A stretch of DNA of 64,000 nucleotides, taken from Serratia sp. M24T3 (GTDB taxonomy: Bacteria > Pseudomonadota > Gammaproteobacteria > Enterobacterales > Enterobacteriaceae). The notes under the pieces are model-generated. The model was not told the origin of the DNA, ran no database searches, and saw only the letters and a program-made list of their open reading frames with translations. This document shows positions 25,008-34,340 of the stretch, one piece after another. The stretch covers positions 1 to 64,000 of the forward strand of contig NZ_AJHJ01000025.1 in the NCBI RefSeq assembly GCF_000257645.1, in the 5' to 3' direction. How positions within the stretch are numbered: the first letter of the stretch is position 1; every line of letters starts with the position of its first letter. The position numbers and the translations under genes were made by a program.

Positions 25008-26543
25008 ATGACGACAAAGACCCAGGAACATAAAACTGAAGACAAACGTTTGAGTGATGGACCAGACTGGACGTTTGAGTTGCTCCAGACCTATCTGGAA
25101 GAGATTGACCGGGTTGCCAAGAGTTATCGGCTAGAAACCTACCCGCATCAAATCGAGATAATCACCTCCGAGCAGATGATGGATGCCTATTCCAGCATCG
25201 GTATGCCTATCAACTATACCCACTGGTCATTCGGTAAAAAGTTTATCGAAACCGAACAGCGTTATAAGCACGGTCAGCAAGGTCTGGCCTATGAGATTGT
25301 GATTAACTCCAATCCTTGTATCGCGTATTTGATGGAAGAAAATACCATCACCATGCAGGCGCTGGTTATTGCCCATGCCTGTTATGGACACAACTCATTT
25401 TTTAAAAATAACTACCTGTTCCGCAGTTGGACCGATGCCAGCTCTATCGTTGACTATCTGATCTTTGCACGGCGTTACATCAGCCGCTGTGAAGAGCGTT
25501 ATGGCGAGGAAGAGGTGGAACGCCTGCTCGACTCCTGCCATGCACTGATGAACTACGGCGTCGATCGCTATAAACGTCCGCAGAAAATTTCGCTGACTGA
25601 AGAGAAAGCCCGCCAGGAAAGTCGCGAAGCCTATCTGCAGAGTCAGGTAAATACCCTGTGGAAAACCCTGCCTCGCAAGGACAAAGAGGATGCGCCAGAA
25701 CAGGTGCGCCGCTTCCCTTCCGAACCGCAGGAAAATATTTTGTACTTTATGGAAAAAAATGCGCCACTGCTTGAGCCTTGGCAGCGCGAAATTTTGCGTA
25801 TCGTGCGTAAAATCAGCCAGTATTTTTATCCACAAAAACAGACTCAGGTCATGAACGAAGGCTGGGCGACTTTCTGGCACTACACCATTCTCAACCATCT
25901 GTATGATGAGGGAAAAGTCAGCGATCGCTTTATTCTTGAATTCTTGCACAGCCACACTAATGTGGTGTTCCAGCCGCCTTACAACAGCCCATATTACAGC
26001 GGTATCAATCCGTATGCTCTGGGCTTCGCCATGTTCCAGGACATCAAACGTATTTGTCAGTCTCCGACCGAGGAGGATAAATATTGGTTCCCGGACATCG
26101 CGGGTTCTGACTGGCTTGAAACGCTGCATTTCGCCATGCGGGATTTCAAAGACGAAAGTTTTATCAGTCAGTTCCTTTCGCCAAAAGTCATGCGTGATTT
26201 CCGCTTGTTTACCGTGCTCGACGACGATCGCAACAATTATCTCGAGATTTCCTCTATTCATAATGAAGAAGGTTATCGGGCAATTCGTCAGGAGCTTTCA
26301 GCGCAGTACAACTTGAGCAATCACGAGCCGAACATCCAAGTCTGGAACGTGGATTTGCGCGGCGACCGTTCTTTAACCCTGCGTTACATTCCGCAGGATC
26401 GTGCGCCGCTGGACAAGAGCCGCCGCGAAGTGATGAAACATATTCATCGACTGTGGGGATTCGACGTCTATATGGAGCAGTTAAACGAGGACGGCAGCGT
26501 AGAGATGCTGGAACGCTGTCCGGCTCGCCCTTCTGCACTGTAA
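25008..26543 (+). CDS. ycgB: SpoVR-family protein YcgB
   Basis: A 511-residue protein, E. coli YcgB length, SpoVR family. Recognisable blocks are YPHQIEIITSEQMMDAYSSIG, AHACYGHNSFFKNNYLF near 124, NEGWATFWHYTILN near 284 and NPYALGFAMFQDI near 330. The biochemical role is unknown; in Bacillus SpoVR affects the spore cortex, and in enterics YcgB is a stationary-phase protein linked to YeaG/YeaH. It keeps the E. coli position between dadA and fadR. Confidence 0.95.
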   Translation: MTTKTQEHKTEDKRLSDGPDWTFELLQTYLEEIDRVAKSYRLETYPHQIEIITSEQMMDAYSSIGMPINYTHWSFGKKFIETEQRYKHGQQGLAYEIVINSNPCIAYLMEENTITMQALVIAHACYGHNSFFKNNYLFRSWTDASSIVDYLIFARRYISRCEERYGEEEVERLLDSCHALMNYGVDRYKRPQKISLTEEKARQESREAYLQSQVNTLWKTLPRKDKEDAPEQVRRFPSEPQENILYFMEKNAPLLEPWQREILRIVRKISQYFYPQKQTQVMNEGWATFWHYTILNHLYDEGKVSDRFILEFLHSHTNVVFQPPYNSPYYSGINPYALGFAMFQDIKRICQSPTEEDKYWFPDIAGSDWLETLHFAMRDFKDESFISQFLSPKVMRDFRLFTVLDDDRNNYLEISSIHNEEGYRAIRQELSAQYNLSNHEPNIQVWNVDLRGDRSLTLRYIPQDRAPLDKSRREVMKHIHRLWGFDVYMEQLNEDGSVEMLERCPARPSAL

Positions 26544-26578
26544 TTGATGGCAAGTATTTTTATCAGCTAGTAGAAAGC

Positions 26579-26647
26579 AAAAAAGGGCGCCTGAGCGCCT
26601 GATACCAGCCAGTGCTAACCGCCGGTATCACGCGCTCAGGCGCCCTT
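26579..26647 (-). terminator. Long hairpin terminator after fadR
   Basis: Minus-strand stem with arms AAGGGCGCCTGAGCGC and GCGCTCAGGCGCCCTT, extended by TGATACC/GGTATCA after one mismatch, then a run of T (A tract at 26,579-26,584). It serves fadR and lies in the gap to convergent ycgB. Confidence 0.75.
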
Positions 26648-26667
26648 CTAGTAAACTGTCACTCGGC

Positions 26668-27387
26668 TTAACGGCGTTGATCCGCTAAATCTTTGGGCAT
26701 GGCAAGCTGCATACTGTGCCAAATCGCACCGCTTTCCTTACCGTAACTGCGCACGCAGTCGACTATTTGATCAAACTTTTTCTCTTCACAAATAGTGGAA
26801 AGCTGCTGATAAAAATCAATTGCCAGCTTGCGGGCAGCCGGATTGGAGAAATAGTAGCGCCCAACGCGAGTGTACAGACCGCGCAAGCCGTTAATAATCA
26901 ATCCGTAAATCGGGTTACCCGACGCAAATGCCAATCCGCGGAAAATGCCGTAATCAAGTTCGGTAAACGCTTCTGAGGTATCGTCCGTTACCGAGGCTTT
27001 GGCCAATACCTGCTGTGTTTCTTCAGGATTGGAACGCATTGCCTTGCGAATGAAAATAGTCGCGATATTGGTTCGCACAGACAACAGGTTGTCGATCAAC
27101 TGTGGCACGCTTTCATGATCGAGACGGGCCAGTGTTTCCAAAATATTGAGATTCGAGGTTTCCCAAAAGTTGTTCACTTTAGTGGGTTTGCCGTGCTGAA
27201 TAGTCAGCCAGCCATCACGCGCCAAACGTTGCAACACTTCACGCAACGTTGTACGGGTGACACCAATAAGTTCAGAAAGCTCTCTTTCTGCTGGCAAAAT
27301 AGTACCTGGAGGAAATCGGCTGTTCCAAATACTTTCAATAATATATTCTTCGGCAAAACCGGCAGGACTCTGCGCCTTTATAACCAT
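26668..27387 (-). CDS. fadR: Fatty acid metabolism regulator FadR
   Basis: A 239-residue GntR-family regulator, the exact E. coli length. The N-terminal winged helix ([31 protein letters not shown]) binds operators of fatty acid degradation and fabA/fabB genes; the C-terminal FCD domain binds long-chain acyl-CoA. It represses degradation and activates unsaturated fatty acid synthesis. Divergent from dsbB; the nhaB gene present here in E. coli is absent. Confidence 0.96.
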   Translation of the reverse strand: MVIKAQSPAGFAEEYIIESIWNSRFPPGTILPAERELSELIGVTRTTLREVLQRLARDGWLTIQHGKPTKVNNFWETSNLNILETLARLDHESVPQLIDNLLSVRTNIATIFIRKAMRSNPEETQQVLAKASVTDDTSEAFTELDYGIFRGLAFASGNPIYGLIINGLRGLYTRVGRYYFSNPAARKLAIDFYQQLSTICEEKKFDQIVDCVRSYGKESGAIWHSMQLAMPKDLADQRR

Positions 27388-27650
27388 GTTTGTGGCTTTC
27401 CGTTACAGCTTCTTCAGCTGTCTTTTAAGAAGTTATAATTCAGCTCATCATACCAGATGAAAAACTTCGGTTATAGCTTCTGTTCCTTACTTATTAAGAT
27501 TGGTTTGGACGAAATGTGCGTTGTATAGCGGTTTTGTGCAACATATCTTCTAAACATTTAGCAAAGACATTTTTTCCCTTAAGTCACTGGCAGTTGGGGT
27601 AAATTGGTTTACACTGCCTGTCGATAGTTTACTGCATGGAAGATAAACCT

Positions 27651-28181
27651 ATGTTGCAATATCTTAACCGTTGCTCTCAGGGGCGCGGAGCTTGGCTGTT
27701 GATGGCATTGACCGCACTTGTTCTAGAATTGGCTGCCCTGTATTTCCAACACGTGATGTTGTTACTCCCTTGTGTGATGTGTATTTATGAACGTTGCGCC
27801 CTGTTTGGCATTCTTGGTGCTGGCATCGTCGGAGCCATTGCCCCGGCAACCTGGCTACGTTACGGCGCGATTATTATCTGGATTTACAGTGCCGCCGAGG
27901 GCCTGCGCCTGTCATGGCAACACACTATGATCCAGCTACACCCGTCACCTTTTGTCACCTGTGACTTTGCTGCCCGTTTTCCAGGCTGGTTGCCGCTGGA
28001 TAAATGGCTGCCGAGCGTGTTTGTAGCAACGGGTGACTGTGCAGAGAGATCCTGGACCTTCCTGACACTTGGCATGCCGCAGTGGCTGGTAGGAGTCTTC
28101 GGCGTATTCTTGCTGATTGGCATTCTGGTCGCGGTTGCTCAATTTGTTAAGAGCCGTCGTCGGGATTTGTTTTCTCGTTAA
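27651..28181 (+). CDS. dsbB: Disulfide bond formation protein DsbB
   Basis: A 176-residue inner-membrane protein, E. coli length, with four membrane segments. The first redox pair is Cys41-Val-Met-Cys44, the second is in the periplasmic loop at about 104 and 130. It reoxidises DsbA and passes electrons to quinones. ATG 27,651 ([17 protein letters not shown]) matches the family start; an ATG five codons upstream is less likely. A terminator follows. Confidence 0.96.
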   Translation: MLQYLNRCSQGRGAWLLMALTALVLELAALYFQHVMLLLPCVMCIYERCALFGILGAGIVGAIAPATWLRYGAIIIWIYSAAEGLRLSWQHTMIQLHPSPFVTCDFAARFPGWLPLDKWLPSVFVATGDCAERSWTFLTLGMPQWLVGVFGVFLLIGILVAVAQFVKSRRRDLFSR

Positions 28182-28204
28182 ACTAGTTCTTTGAACATAT
28201 TAAA

Positions 28205-28231
28205 AGGCTTCTCTTGTGGGAAGCCTTTTTG
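28205..28231 (+). terminator. dsbB terminator
   Basis: AAGGCTTC-TCTTGTGG-GAAGCCTT then T5, 23 bases after the stop. Confidence 0.9.
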
Positions 28232-28261
28232 TTACTTTTTATAGGCTGCGCAAAATCCTGA

Positions 28262-29119
28262 TCACAGCGATTTAAGGGTAGTGGCAATCACGTCCTGATA
28301 AGAACCCGTGCCGTGCCCAAGCAAACGACTTAACGTTGCGCTGTCATCAAACAACGCGCCTTTACTGGCACCGGCATCTGAGTCCGCCAGCATATCCGCC
28401 AAACCTTCCGGCAGCCCTGCTCCTTTCAGCGCCGCAGCGAATTCTGATTCAGATAAATTCACATAATTTACCGTTTTGCCAGACTGCCGCGCGATTTCGG
28501 CGGAAAATTCGGCCAGCGTGTAGCTTTCATCCCCAGCCAGTTCATACACTTTACCTTGCTGAGAATCGGCCAAAATCACATTTGCTGCAGCCTGGGCGTA
28601 GTCTGCGCGGGGAGCAGAGGCAATTCTTCCATCGCCCGCAGCCCCTATAAACGCGTTGTGTGCCAATGCGGGCGCGATGCTGGCGGCATAATTTTCGGTA
28701 TACCAGCCATTTCGCAGCAGCACAAAAGGAATGCCGGAAGCGCGCAGAGCGGCCTCAGTATCACGGTGCTCGCGTGCCAGCGACAATGGCGAATTATCCA
28801 GATTTAACAAGCTGGTGTAGGCAATCAGTTTCACGCCCGCGCCTTTTGCCGCATCTATTACCGCCTGATGCTGAGCACTGCGCTGCCCCACTTCGCTTGA
28901 GGAAATCAACAGCAGCTTGTCGACTCCTGTAAACGCCGATTTTAAAGTTTCAGGCTGACTGTAATCAGCCTGGCGAACGACAACACCTAACTGTTTGAGA
29001 TCCTCAGCTTTCACCGGATTGCGCACCGCCGCAACGATTTCACCGGCAGGAATTTTCTTGAGTAATGCTTCAATGACTAAACGGCCTAACTGACCTGTTG
29101 CACCCGTAACTGCGATCAT
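28262..29119 (-). CDS. qorB: NAD(P)H:quinone oxidoreductase QorB (YtfG-like)
   Basis: A 285-residue atypical short-chain reductase, E. coli QorB length. The Rossmann start is MIAVTGATGQLGRLVIEALL; other blocks are YTSLLNLDNSPLSLAREHRDTE and LRNGWYTENY. It reduces quinones with NADPH. ATG 29,119 follows GGAG and gives the family start. It is divergent from an HxlR regulator, the same pair as E. coli qorB/ytfH. Confidence 0.92.
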   Translation of the reverse strand: MIAVTGATGQLGRLVIEALLKKIPAGEIVAAVRNPVKAEDLKQLGVVVRQADYSQPETLKSAFTGVDKLLLISSSEVGQRSAQHQAVIDAAKGAGVKLIAYTSLLNLDNSPLSLAREHRDTEAALRASGIPFVLLRNGWYTENYAASIAPALAHNAFIGAAGDGRIASAPRADYAQAAANVILADSQQGKVYELAGDESYTLAEFSAEIARQSGKTVNYVNLSESEFAAALKGAGLPEGLADMLADSDAGASKGALFDDSATLSRLLGHGTGSYQDVIATTLKSL

Positions 29120-29260
29120 AATGTTCTCCATAAGTTGAACTTTGGCCACGCTAAATTTTGCATAGAAATGAAACTTGCAGACTCAGCACACCAGCTTGCC
29201 CGAGGTAATTGATGTTCACACCTTGTACGGCAGGCACTATAAAATATATACTATCCAATA

Positions 29261-29272
29261 GTAAGTACTTAC
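29261..29272. promoter_or_regulatory. Palindromic operator candidate in the qorB/HxlR gap
   Basis: GTAAGTACTTAC is a perfect 12-base palindrome in the divergent promoter region. Redox-sensing HxlR/YodB regulators bind similar TA-rich palindromes, so this is a likely operator of the neighbouring regulator. Confidence 0.55.
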
Positions 29273-29308
29273 GATTTTGTTAGTATTAAATTTGTTGGAA
29301 ATAAACCT

Positions 29309-29695
29309 ATGAGCGACAGCAATATAAATAGTATTCAGAAAGTTAGGCACGGGAAGTTGCTGGATATCAACTGCCCTTCTCGGCAAGTCTTGCAGCATAT
29401 TGCCAGTCGATGGGGCATTTTGGTTTTGATCGCGTTAGACAAAGATACTCTACGCTTCAACGAATTGAGAAAGAAAATTGTCGGTATCAGCGAAAAAATG
29501 CTGTCACAAACGCTGCAAACTTTCGAAAAAGACGGGTTCATTCATCGCACCATGCTGCCGGTGATGCCACCACACACTGAATATTCCCTCACCCCCTTGG
29601 GGCTGGAAGTCTATCAACAAGTCATTCAATTAAGTGACTGGATAGAACACAATTTACCTCGGGTACTTGAAGCCAGCGGTAACGACCAAGAATAA
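29309..29695 (+). CDS. HxlR-family transcriptional regulator (YtfH-like)
   Basis: A 128-residue winged-helix protein with the HxlR pattern CPSRQVLQHIASRWGILVLIAL, RFNELRKKIVGISEKMLSQTL and an early cysteine (Cys22) in the place used by redox-sensing members. It is divergent from qorB, as ytfH is in E. coli, and probably represses qorB until quinones or electrophiles modify the cysteine; that is inference from family and context. Confidence 0.87.
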   Translation: MSDSNINSIQKVRHGKLLDINCPSRQVLQHIASRWGILVLIALDKDTLRFNELRKKIVGISEKMLSQTLQTFEKDGFIHRTMLPVMPPHTEYSLTPLGLEVYQQVIQLSDWIEHNLPRVLEASGNDQE

Positions 29696-30067
29696 ATATT
29701 GATCTAAAAAGGAAAGTGATAATAAATTTCTTACTGATTATTTATATGTATTAATAAGTCATCATGCGGATTAACTCTCTTTTTTATCTCTTACGTAAAG
29801 TATGAGCAGGACGAATAAAACCCTTGTCCAGAACTAGTGTTTATTTAACGAACGCTTACAAAGAGTTTACATGCGGAACAATAACTAAATGGTATGATAA
29901 CCAACGCTATCATTAGCATATGTGTGTAAATTTTTGGAAATTCTTTCCGCCCACCTTTTTGGTGGGTTTTTTTATCTCTTTTTTTAACTCTTTTTTTTAA
30001 GATAAAGTTGATAGATAAAAACGTTGAATATTGGATACTTTCAATATGAATTTATTGGAGGTAGATC
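29696..30067. other. Intergenic region with possible small RNA ending in a terminator
   Basis: No gene was found. The stretch from about 29,860 to 29,973 ends in a strong terminator and could be a small RNA, although I could not define its promoter (a TATGAT sits at about 29,892). Confidence 0.35.
29950..29973 (+). terminator. Terminator upstream of the small lipoprotein gene
   Basis: CCCACC-TTTTT-GGTGGG then seven T. Nearly identical to the terminator at 30,261-30,283 on the other side of the small gene. Confidence 0.85.
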
Positions 30068-30208
30068 ATGAAAAATGCATTAAAAGCGGTTAGCGTTATG
30101 CTGGTTATTGCTTCACTGAGCGGTTGTTTCTGGCCAGGTTATTATCACGATGGTCATCGCGGCGGTGGCTACCACGGCGGCGGTGGTGGCGGCTACTATC
30201 ATCACTAA
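30068..30208 (+). CDS. Small glycine/histidine-rich lipoprotein
   Basis: A 46-residue protein. A lipoprotein signal MKNALKAVSVMLVIASLSGC has the lipobox LSGC with Cys20; the mature part is only 27 residues and rich in Gly, His and Tyr. GGAGG precedes the ATG. It is bounded by two nearly identical terminators, so it is a single-gene unit. The His-rich tail could bind metal or be structural; no function is known to me. Confidence 0.7.
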   Translation: MKNALKAVSVMLVIASLSGCFWPGYYHDGHRGGGYHGGGGGGYYHH

Positions 30209-30260
30209 AACAACCTAGCATCGTTTAAACAGCCTGGCTCTGAAACATACCATGCTAAAA

Positions 30261-30283
30261 CCCACCTTTTGGTGGGTTTTTTT
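30261..30283 (+). terminator. Terminator after the small lipoprotein gene
   Basis: CCCACC-TTTT-GGTGGG then seven T. Confidence 0.9.
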
Positions 30284-30440
30284 ATAGGATTTGCGCAATG
30301 AGTGTGATGCTTCGCTATCATAAAAGACATTGTTTCTGGCATATTAAGCTTTCCGTAAAAGGACTCGCTTAGTAAACCTCAGAGGTTATGTCACCTCGGT
30401 GGTTTAGGATTGCAGTTAACCATTTGATCCAAGGGTATTT

Positions 30441-30791
30441 ATGAGAAACGTCATCATTCACATGCTCAACAAAATATCTACAATGGATGCAGCATCTAAA
30501 CAGCTTACTGCACAGGTTGAAGCACAATCCCTGCTGATAAGCGCGCTGATGCTGACGATTGGCAAAGAGGGAGGCCCTTCAGAGATGATAGGCAGCGTAA
30601 GTAAAGCCATCAACTCGGTGCTCGCCTCCTCGGATGATTTGATTAAATCAGATGCTGAACTGTTATTATCCAAATTCCAGGAACTACTTGAAATGACTTC
30701 ATTGATTGAAAAAGCCGATGAAACTATCAGCCAGCAATCAATTGATAATTTCGCCTCTTTAAAAGAGGAAGAACCTAAAAGTCCGCTGTAA
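30441..30791 (+). CDS. iraP: IraP-like anti-adaptor (sigma-S stabiliser)
   Basis: A 116-residue protein whose first 90 residues follow E. coli IraP: MRNVIIHMLNKI, then SKQLTAQVEAQSLLISALM, and DAELLLSKFQELLE. In E. coli IraP binds RssB and stops delivery of RpoS to ClpXP under phosphate starvation. This copy is longer, with a Glu/Ser-rich tail. It is the last backbone gene before the tailocin fibre genes. The assignment rests on pattern matching by eye. Confidence 0.72.
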   Translation: MRNVIIHMLNKISTMDAASKQLTAQVEAQSLLISALMLTIGKEGGPSEMIGSVSKAINSVLASSDDLIKSDAELLLSKFQELLEMTSLIEKADETISQQSIDNFASLKEEEPKSPL

Positions 30792-30923
30792 GAATGGCAA
30801 ACCAGGGGGCGAAATGCCCCTTGGTGACAGCAATATTCTCTGTATCGCATCGGCTGGTTTAGATATTGGTTTTCAACAGGGCGGATTATTTAACGCGTTG
30901 GAATTCAAACGGTAATGTAATAT

Positions 30924-32531
30924 CTACGAGAATTCCTCAATGATCACAATGCCTGATTTACCGGCACTGCCTGTTTGCGCTGTACCAGAACTGGAATATG
31001 TACCACCGCCGCCTGATCCGTAAGCTTGCCCGACAGAGCCAGAACTTGAACCCGCGCGACCGCCCCCGCCCCAGAATGATGTGCCGCCGTTTCCTGCAAA
31101 GACAAAAGTACCCGACTGACCATCACTGCCATAGCCACCGCTGATATTAATGTCCCCGCCTGAAGATGCCCCTCCCACTCCTCCGGCCGATGACGCTGTA
31201 ACACCTCCGCCGCCACCGCCACCTCCGTAACCAATCAGCCCCCCATTGAACGAGGACGGGTTACCGCTGCCGCCACTGACACTTGCTCCTGCAACCGAAG
31301 TGCCACCAGCACCAATGATGACTGGATAGGTAGAACTTTGGGTAATCGCCATGGTCTTGATTGCCGTTCCTCCGGCACCGCCCCCAGCACCAGAAATAGT
31401 TTGTGCTGTCGTCGTTCCCTGACAACCACTGCCCGCACCACCGCCGCCAGTAACGGTTACGCGGATCATTTTGGTGCCGGCAGTTGGCGTGTAGGTGCCA
31501 CTGGCAGTAAACACTTTTGGCGCCCCCAGCAGCCAGCCTTTGAAGGTTCCACTGCCAATACCGAGGTTGGCTAATTGAGCACCACTTCCGGTCGTACTCA
31601 TCAGAGACCAGGCAGAGAGTGTCGCATTCCATTTAAGCACCACGCTGCCACCGGAGACAATTTCTCCACCCTTTAATGCGCCGCCGCCTACGCTGAAAAT
31701 AGGGCTTACCGTCAGGCCATTTTGAGAAAATGTAGAAGCTCCGGTATTGCTAAAGGCCGCTTTGAAGGTCAACTCCATGCCATCGGTCAGAGAAGTTATC
31801 GCCGGGCTGTAATCCACCCTATAGACGTTGGCAGAGCCAGTATCACTACCGTGGGTCAGTAATTTTTTCTGAATGCCATCAACCAGACCCGAGGCGGGAA
31901 TAAACGGCGCGCTGACTGCCAGTGAGATATTGGCTGTGGTAATTGTGGTCGCCCCCGCAGGAACGGTAATGACCCAGGCGGCAGTGTATCCATTATCAGC
32001 AGCGGGTGTGACTTGTGTCCCGGTAACGGCTGCAACACCGGCCTTAAGTGCGATTGAACACTCTCCAGAGCGAACGGTATCCTGCGTTGCACCATTTCCC
32101 TCCGGTCCGCTGTAAGCCACCGAGGGATTCCCAGAGTTGTAATACGGTAAAACCTCAGAATCGGTGTCGATGTCAGTATAAGTGACCTGGACAAGATAGT
32201 TTCTTGACTGGCCCGTGATTGCTGGTGCAGATAAAGTAAATGAGGTAGCAGAAAGAATCAGCCCCTGCTTAAGAATTGAATTAACGGTATCGGCATCCAG
32301 CGAGGAATAGGCCGTACCATCAATGTTTTCCAAACTATAAATTTCACCTTCGGCGATATTGACAGTCATCGAGGCGGGCGACGATGGCGTACATTCCAGT
32401 CCTCGAAGATAGGTTGATGAACCCATTAGTGACGCTGATAATTTAGCGAGACCAATCATGGTATTTTTATTGGTGTACAGCAGGTCTTTATCAAGCGGAA
32501 TGGCACCCGGATAAACTATTTGGCGATCCAT
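30924..32531 (-). CDS. Glycine-rich tail fibre/adhesin A
   Basis: A 535-residue protein. Residues 1-110 are an anchoring head (MDRQIVYPGAIPL ...), the middle is beta-rich, and from about residue 345 onward are long Gly-rich tracts (TGGGGAGSG, GAGGGAGG, GYGGGGGGGG) as in polyglycine adhesins that tip some phage fibres. The end KSGIVIIEEFS is typical of such tips. It likely sets the target range of the particle. It is a paralogue of the gene at 32,636, in tandem. Confidence 0.75.
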   Translation of the reverse strand: MDRQIVYPGAIPLDKDLLYTNKNTMIGLAKLSASLMGSSTYLRGLECTPSSPASMTVNIAEGEIYSLENIDGTAYSSLDADTVNSILKQGLILSATSFTLSAPAITGQSRNYLVQVTYTDIDTDSEVLPYYNSGNPSVAYSGPEGNGATQDTVRSGECSIALKAGVAAVTGTQVTPAADNGYTAAWVITVPAGATTITTANISLAVSAPFIPASGLVDGIQKKLLTHGSDTGSANVYRVDYSPAITSLTDGMELTFKAAFSNTGASTFSQNGLTVSPIFSVGGGALKGGEIVSGGSVVLKWNATLSAWSLMSTTGSGAQLANLGIGSGTFKGWLLGAPKVFTASGTYTPTAGTKMIRVTVTGGGGAGSGCQGTTTAQTISGAGGGAGGTAIKTMAITQSSTYPVIIGAGGTSVAGASVSGGSGNPSSFNGGLIGYGGGGGGGGVTASSAGGVGGASSGGDINISGGYGSDGQSGTFVFAGNGGTSFWGGGGRAGSSSGSVGQAYGSGGGGTYSSSGTAQTGSAGKSGIVIIEEFS

Positions 32532-32545
32532 TTATGTCTCCAAAA

Positions 32546-32566
32546 TAAAAAACCCGCCGCAGCGGA
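32546..32566 (-). terminator. Short hairpin and T run before fibre A
   Basis: Minus-strand CCGC/GCGG stem followed by six T, then GGAG of the next gene. It is one of several hairpin-plus-GGAG junctions in this operon. Confidence 0.5.
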
Positions 32567-32635
32567 TTTATGATTTTTAAATTTATTCAAAAAGTTGGCA
32601 CAGACTTTCTTGTGGCTGTTTGTTGGCGTGTGTAA

Positions 32636-34246
32636 TTATGCGTATTCCTCAATAACCACGATGCCCGACTTACCCGCACCGCCGGTAAAAGCAGTTCCGG
32701 TTAGTGAAGCATCATACGCACCACCACCGCCAGAGCCGAAAGCCACTCCAGCCAAACCCACCACGCCATCTGAACTGCGACCTCCACCGCCCCAATAGGA
32801 GCTGCCGCCGTTTGCTGTTAATAAAAAAGCACCGTTCTGCCCGTCGTTACCATATCCACCATCAATATTTATAACTCCGCCAGCAGCAATTCCGCCTGAA
32901 CCCCCCGCCGCACGGGTAACGGAGACAAGTTTTGCCCCTTCGCCCCCCAGTGCAGAATATAATCCAGCAAAAGAGCTGGTACCGCCGGTAGCTGCAGATG
33001 CGTTACTTGCGCCCGCGCCGCCCTTCCCGACCGTAATGGCGTAATGGCTAACTCCGGTTAGCGTAAAATAAGCGACGACTGTGGCCCCGGCACCACCGCC
33101 GCCGCCGGAGAAGGATTGCGAAGTAGTCGTGGCATTCGCGCCGCCCCCCCCGCCGCCACCGCCTGTTAAGGTGATTTTCACAAATCGGGTCCCCGAGGTC
33201 GGCGTATAGGTACCACTGGTCGTATACACTTTAGGTATACCCAACAATCCCCCTTGCAAAGATAACGAGCTCAGCCCAAGATTGGCTAATGAAGCCCCAA
33301 TTCCCGTTGAATTAATCAACATCCACGCGTCAATCGCGGCATTCCATTTAACCGTAGCGTAGCCGCCGGAAACGATTTCACCACCCGCCAGAATTAAACC
33401 CGCGATATTCACCAGTGGCGAAGCTGATAAAGAATTAACGGCCAAAGTGGTTCCGGCAGTATTGCTGCTATTTGCCAGGAAGGTCAGCTCCATGCCATCC
33501 GTCAAAGCAGTAATTGCGGGTGAAAAGTTTACGGAATAGGCATTGGTCGCGCCGGTATCAACACCGTGTGTCATCACCTTTGACTGTGCAGCATCAACTA
33601 TCCCCTTGGCCGGGAGAAAAGTTGCATCAGGAGAAACGCTAATGTTAGCAGCAGTAACAGCCGTTTCACCCTGGGCCACAGCAATGATCCAGGCTGCGTT
33701 ATATCCTTCATCTGGCAACGGCGTAGCTTGAGTGCCGGTTAATGCCGCAACGCCTTGTTTTAATGAAACGCTACATACGCCGGACCTGACGGTATTTTGC
33801 GCAGCGCTTGATCCAGCAGGCCCACTATAAGCAACGGTTGGATTCGCGGTATTATAATAGGGCAAAACGGTAGCGCCGGAATCAATATCACTGTATGTCA
33901 CTTGAACAAGATAATTAATTGAATGACCCGCAGTCTCCGGGGCCGATAGGGTAAATGATGTTGATGAAAGAATAATACCTTGTTTAAGAATTGAATTGGT
34001 TGTGTCTGCATTAATTGATGAATACGCGGTTCCATCTATATTTTGCAGACTATATATTTCGCCTTTAGCAATATCAATGGTCATTGCGGCAGAATCGGAT
34101 GGCGTACACTCCAACCCTCTAAAATAGGTCGAGCCGCCCATTATTGATGAAGACAGTTTGGCCAAACCTATTAAGGCATATTTATTGGTATTTAATAGAT
34201 CTGTTTCAAGCGGAATTGCGCCTGGATAGACGATTTGGCGATCCAT
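32636..34246 (-). CDS. Glycine-rich tail fibre/adhesin B
   Basis: A 536-residue paralogue of fibre A: same length, same start MDRQIVYPGAIPL, same GLECTPS and LPYYN(S/T) blocks, and a Gly-rich C-terminal half from about residue 350 (TLTGGGGGGGGANA, GGGGGAGATVV). The two differ most in the tip region. Either both are built into mixed particles or one is an alternative; the sequence does not show an inversion site. Upstream is a small gene at 34,341. Confidence 0.75.
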   Translation of the reverse strand: MDRQIVYPGAIPLETDLLNTNKYALIGLAKLSSSIMGGSTYFRGLECTPSDSAAMTIDIAKGEIYSLQNIDGTAYSSINADTTNSILKQGIILSSTSFTLSAPETAGHSINYLVQVTYSDIDSGATVLPYYNTANPTVAYSGPAGSSAAQNTVRSGVCSVSLKQGVAALTGTQATPLPDEGYNAAWIIAVAQGETAVTAANISVSPDATFLPAKGIVDAAQSKVMTHGVDTGATNAYSVNFSPAITALTDGMELTFLANSSNTAGTTLAVNSLSASPLVNIAGLILAGGEIVSGGYATVKWNAAIDAWMLINSTGIGASLANLGLSSLSLQGGLLGIPKVYTTSGTYTPTSGTRFVKITLTGGGGGGGGANATTTSQSFSGGGGGAGATVVAYFTLTGVSHYAITVGKGGAGASNASAATGGTSSFAGLYSALGGEGAKLVSVTRAAGGSGGIAAGGVINIDGGYGNDGQNGAFLLTANGGSSYWGGGGRSSDGVVGLAGVAFGSGGGGAYDASLTGTAFTGGAGKSGIVVIEEYA

Positions 34247-34340
34247 TTAATTCTCCGGGAACAGCAGTCATTAAGTTAAACGTGTATTCAACAATTTGAT
34301 TAACTACTGATATCAAAAATAAAGTGAATAGGAATTAAAA

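Noticed and set aside
25395-26261. A 288-codon frame antisense to ycgB
   Set aside because: Shadow of the high-quality ycgB reading frame.
26583-26647. The long hairpin after fadR as an integron attC or transposon end
   Set aside because: It lies between two convergent backbone genes, has a T run on the fadR side, and no recombinase is near; a terminator explains it.
31000-33200. GGC/GGT-rich repeats in the two fibre genes as a separate repeat element
   Set aside because: They encode the glycine-rich fibre tips in frame, so they are explained by the proteins.
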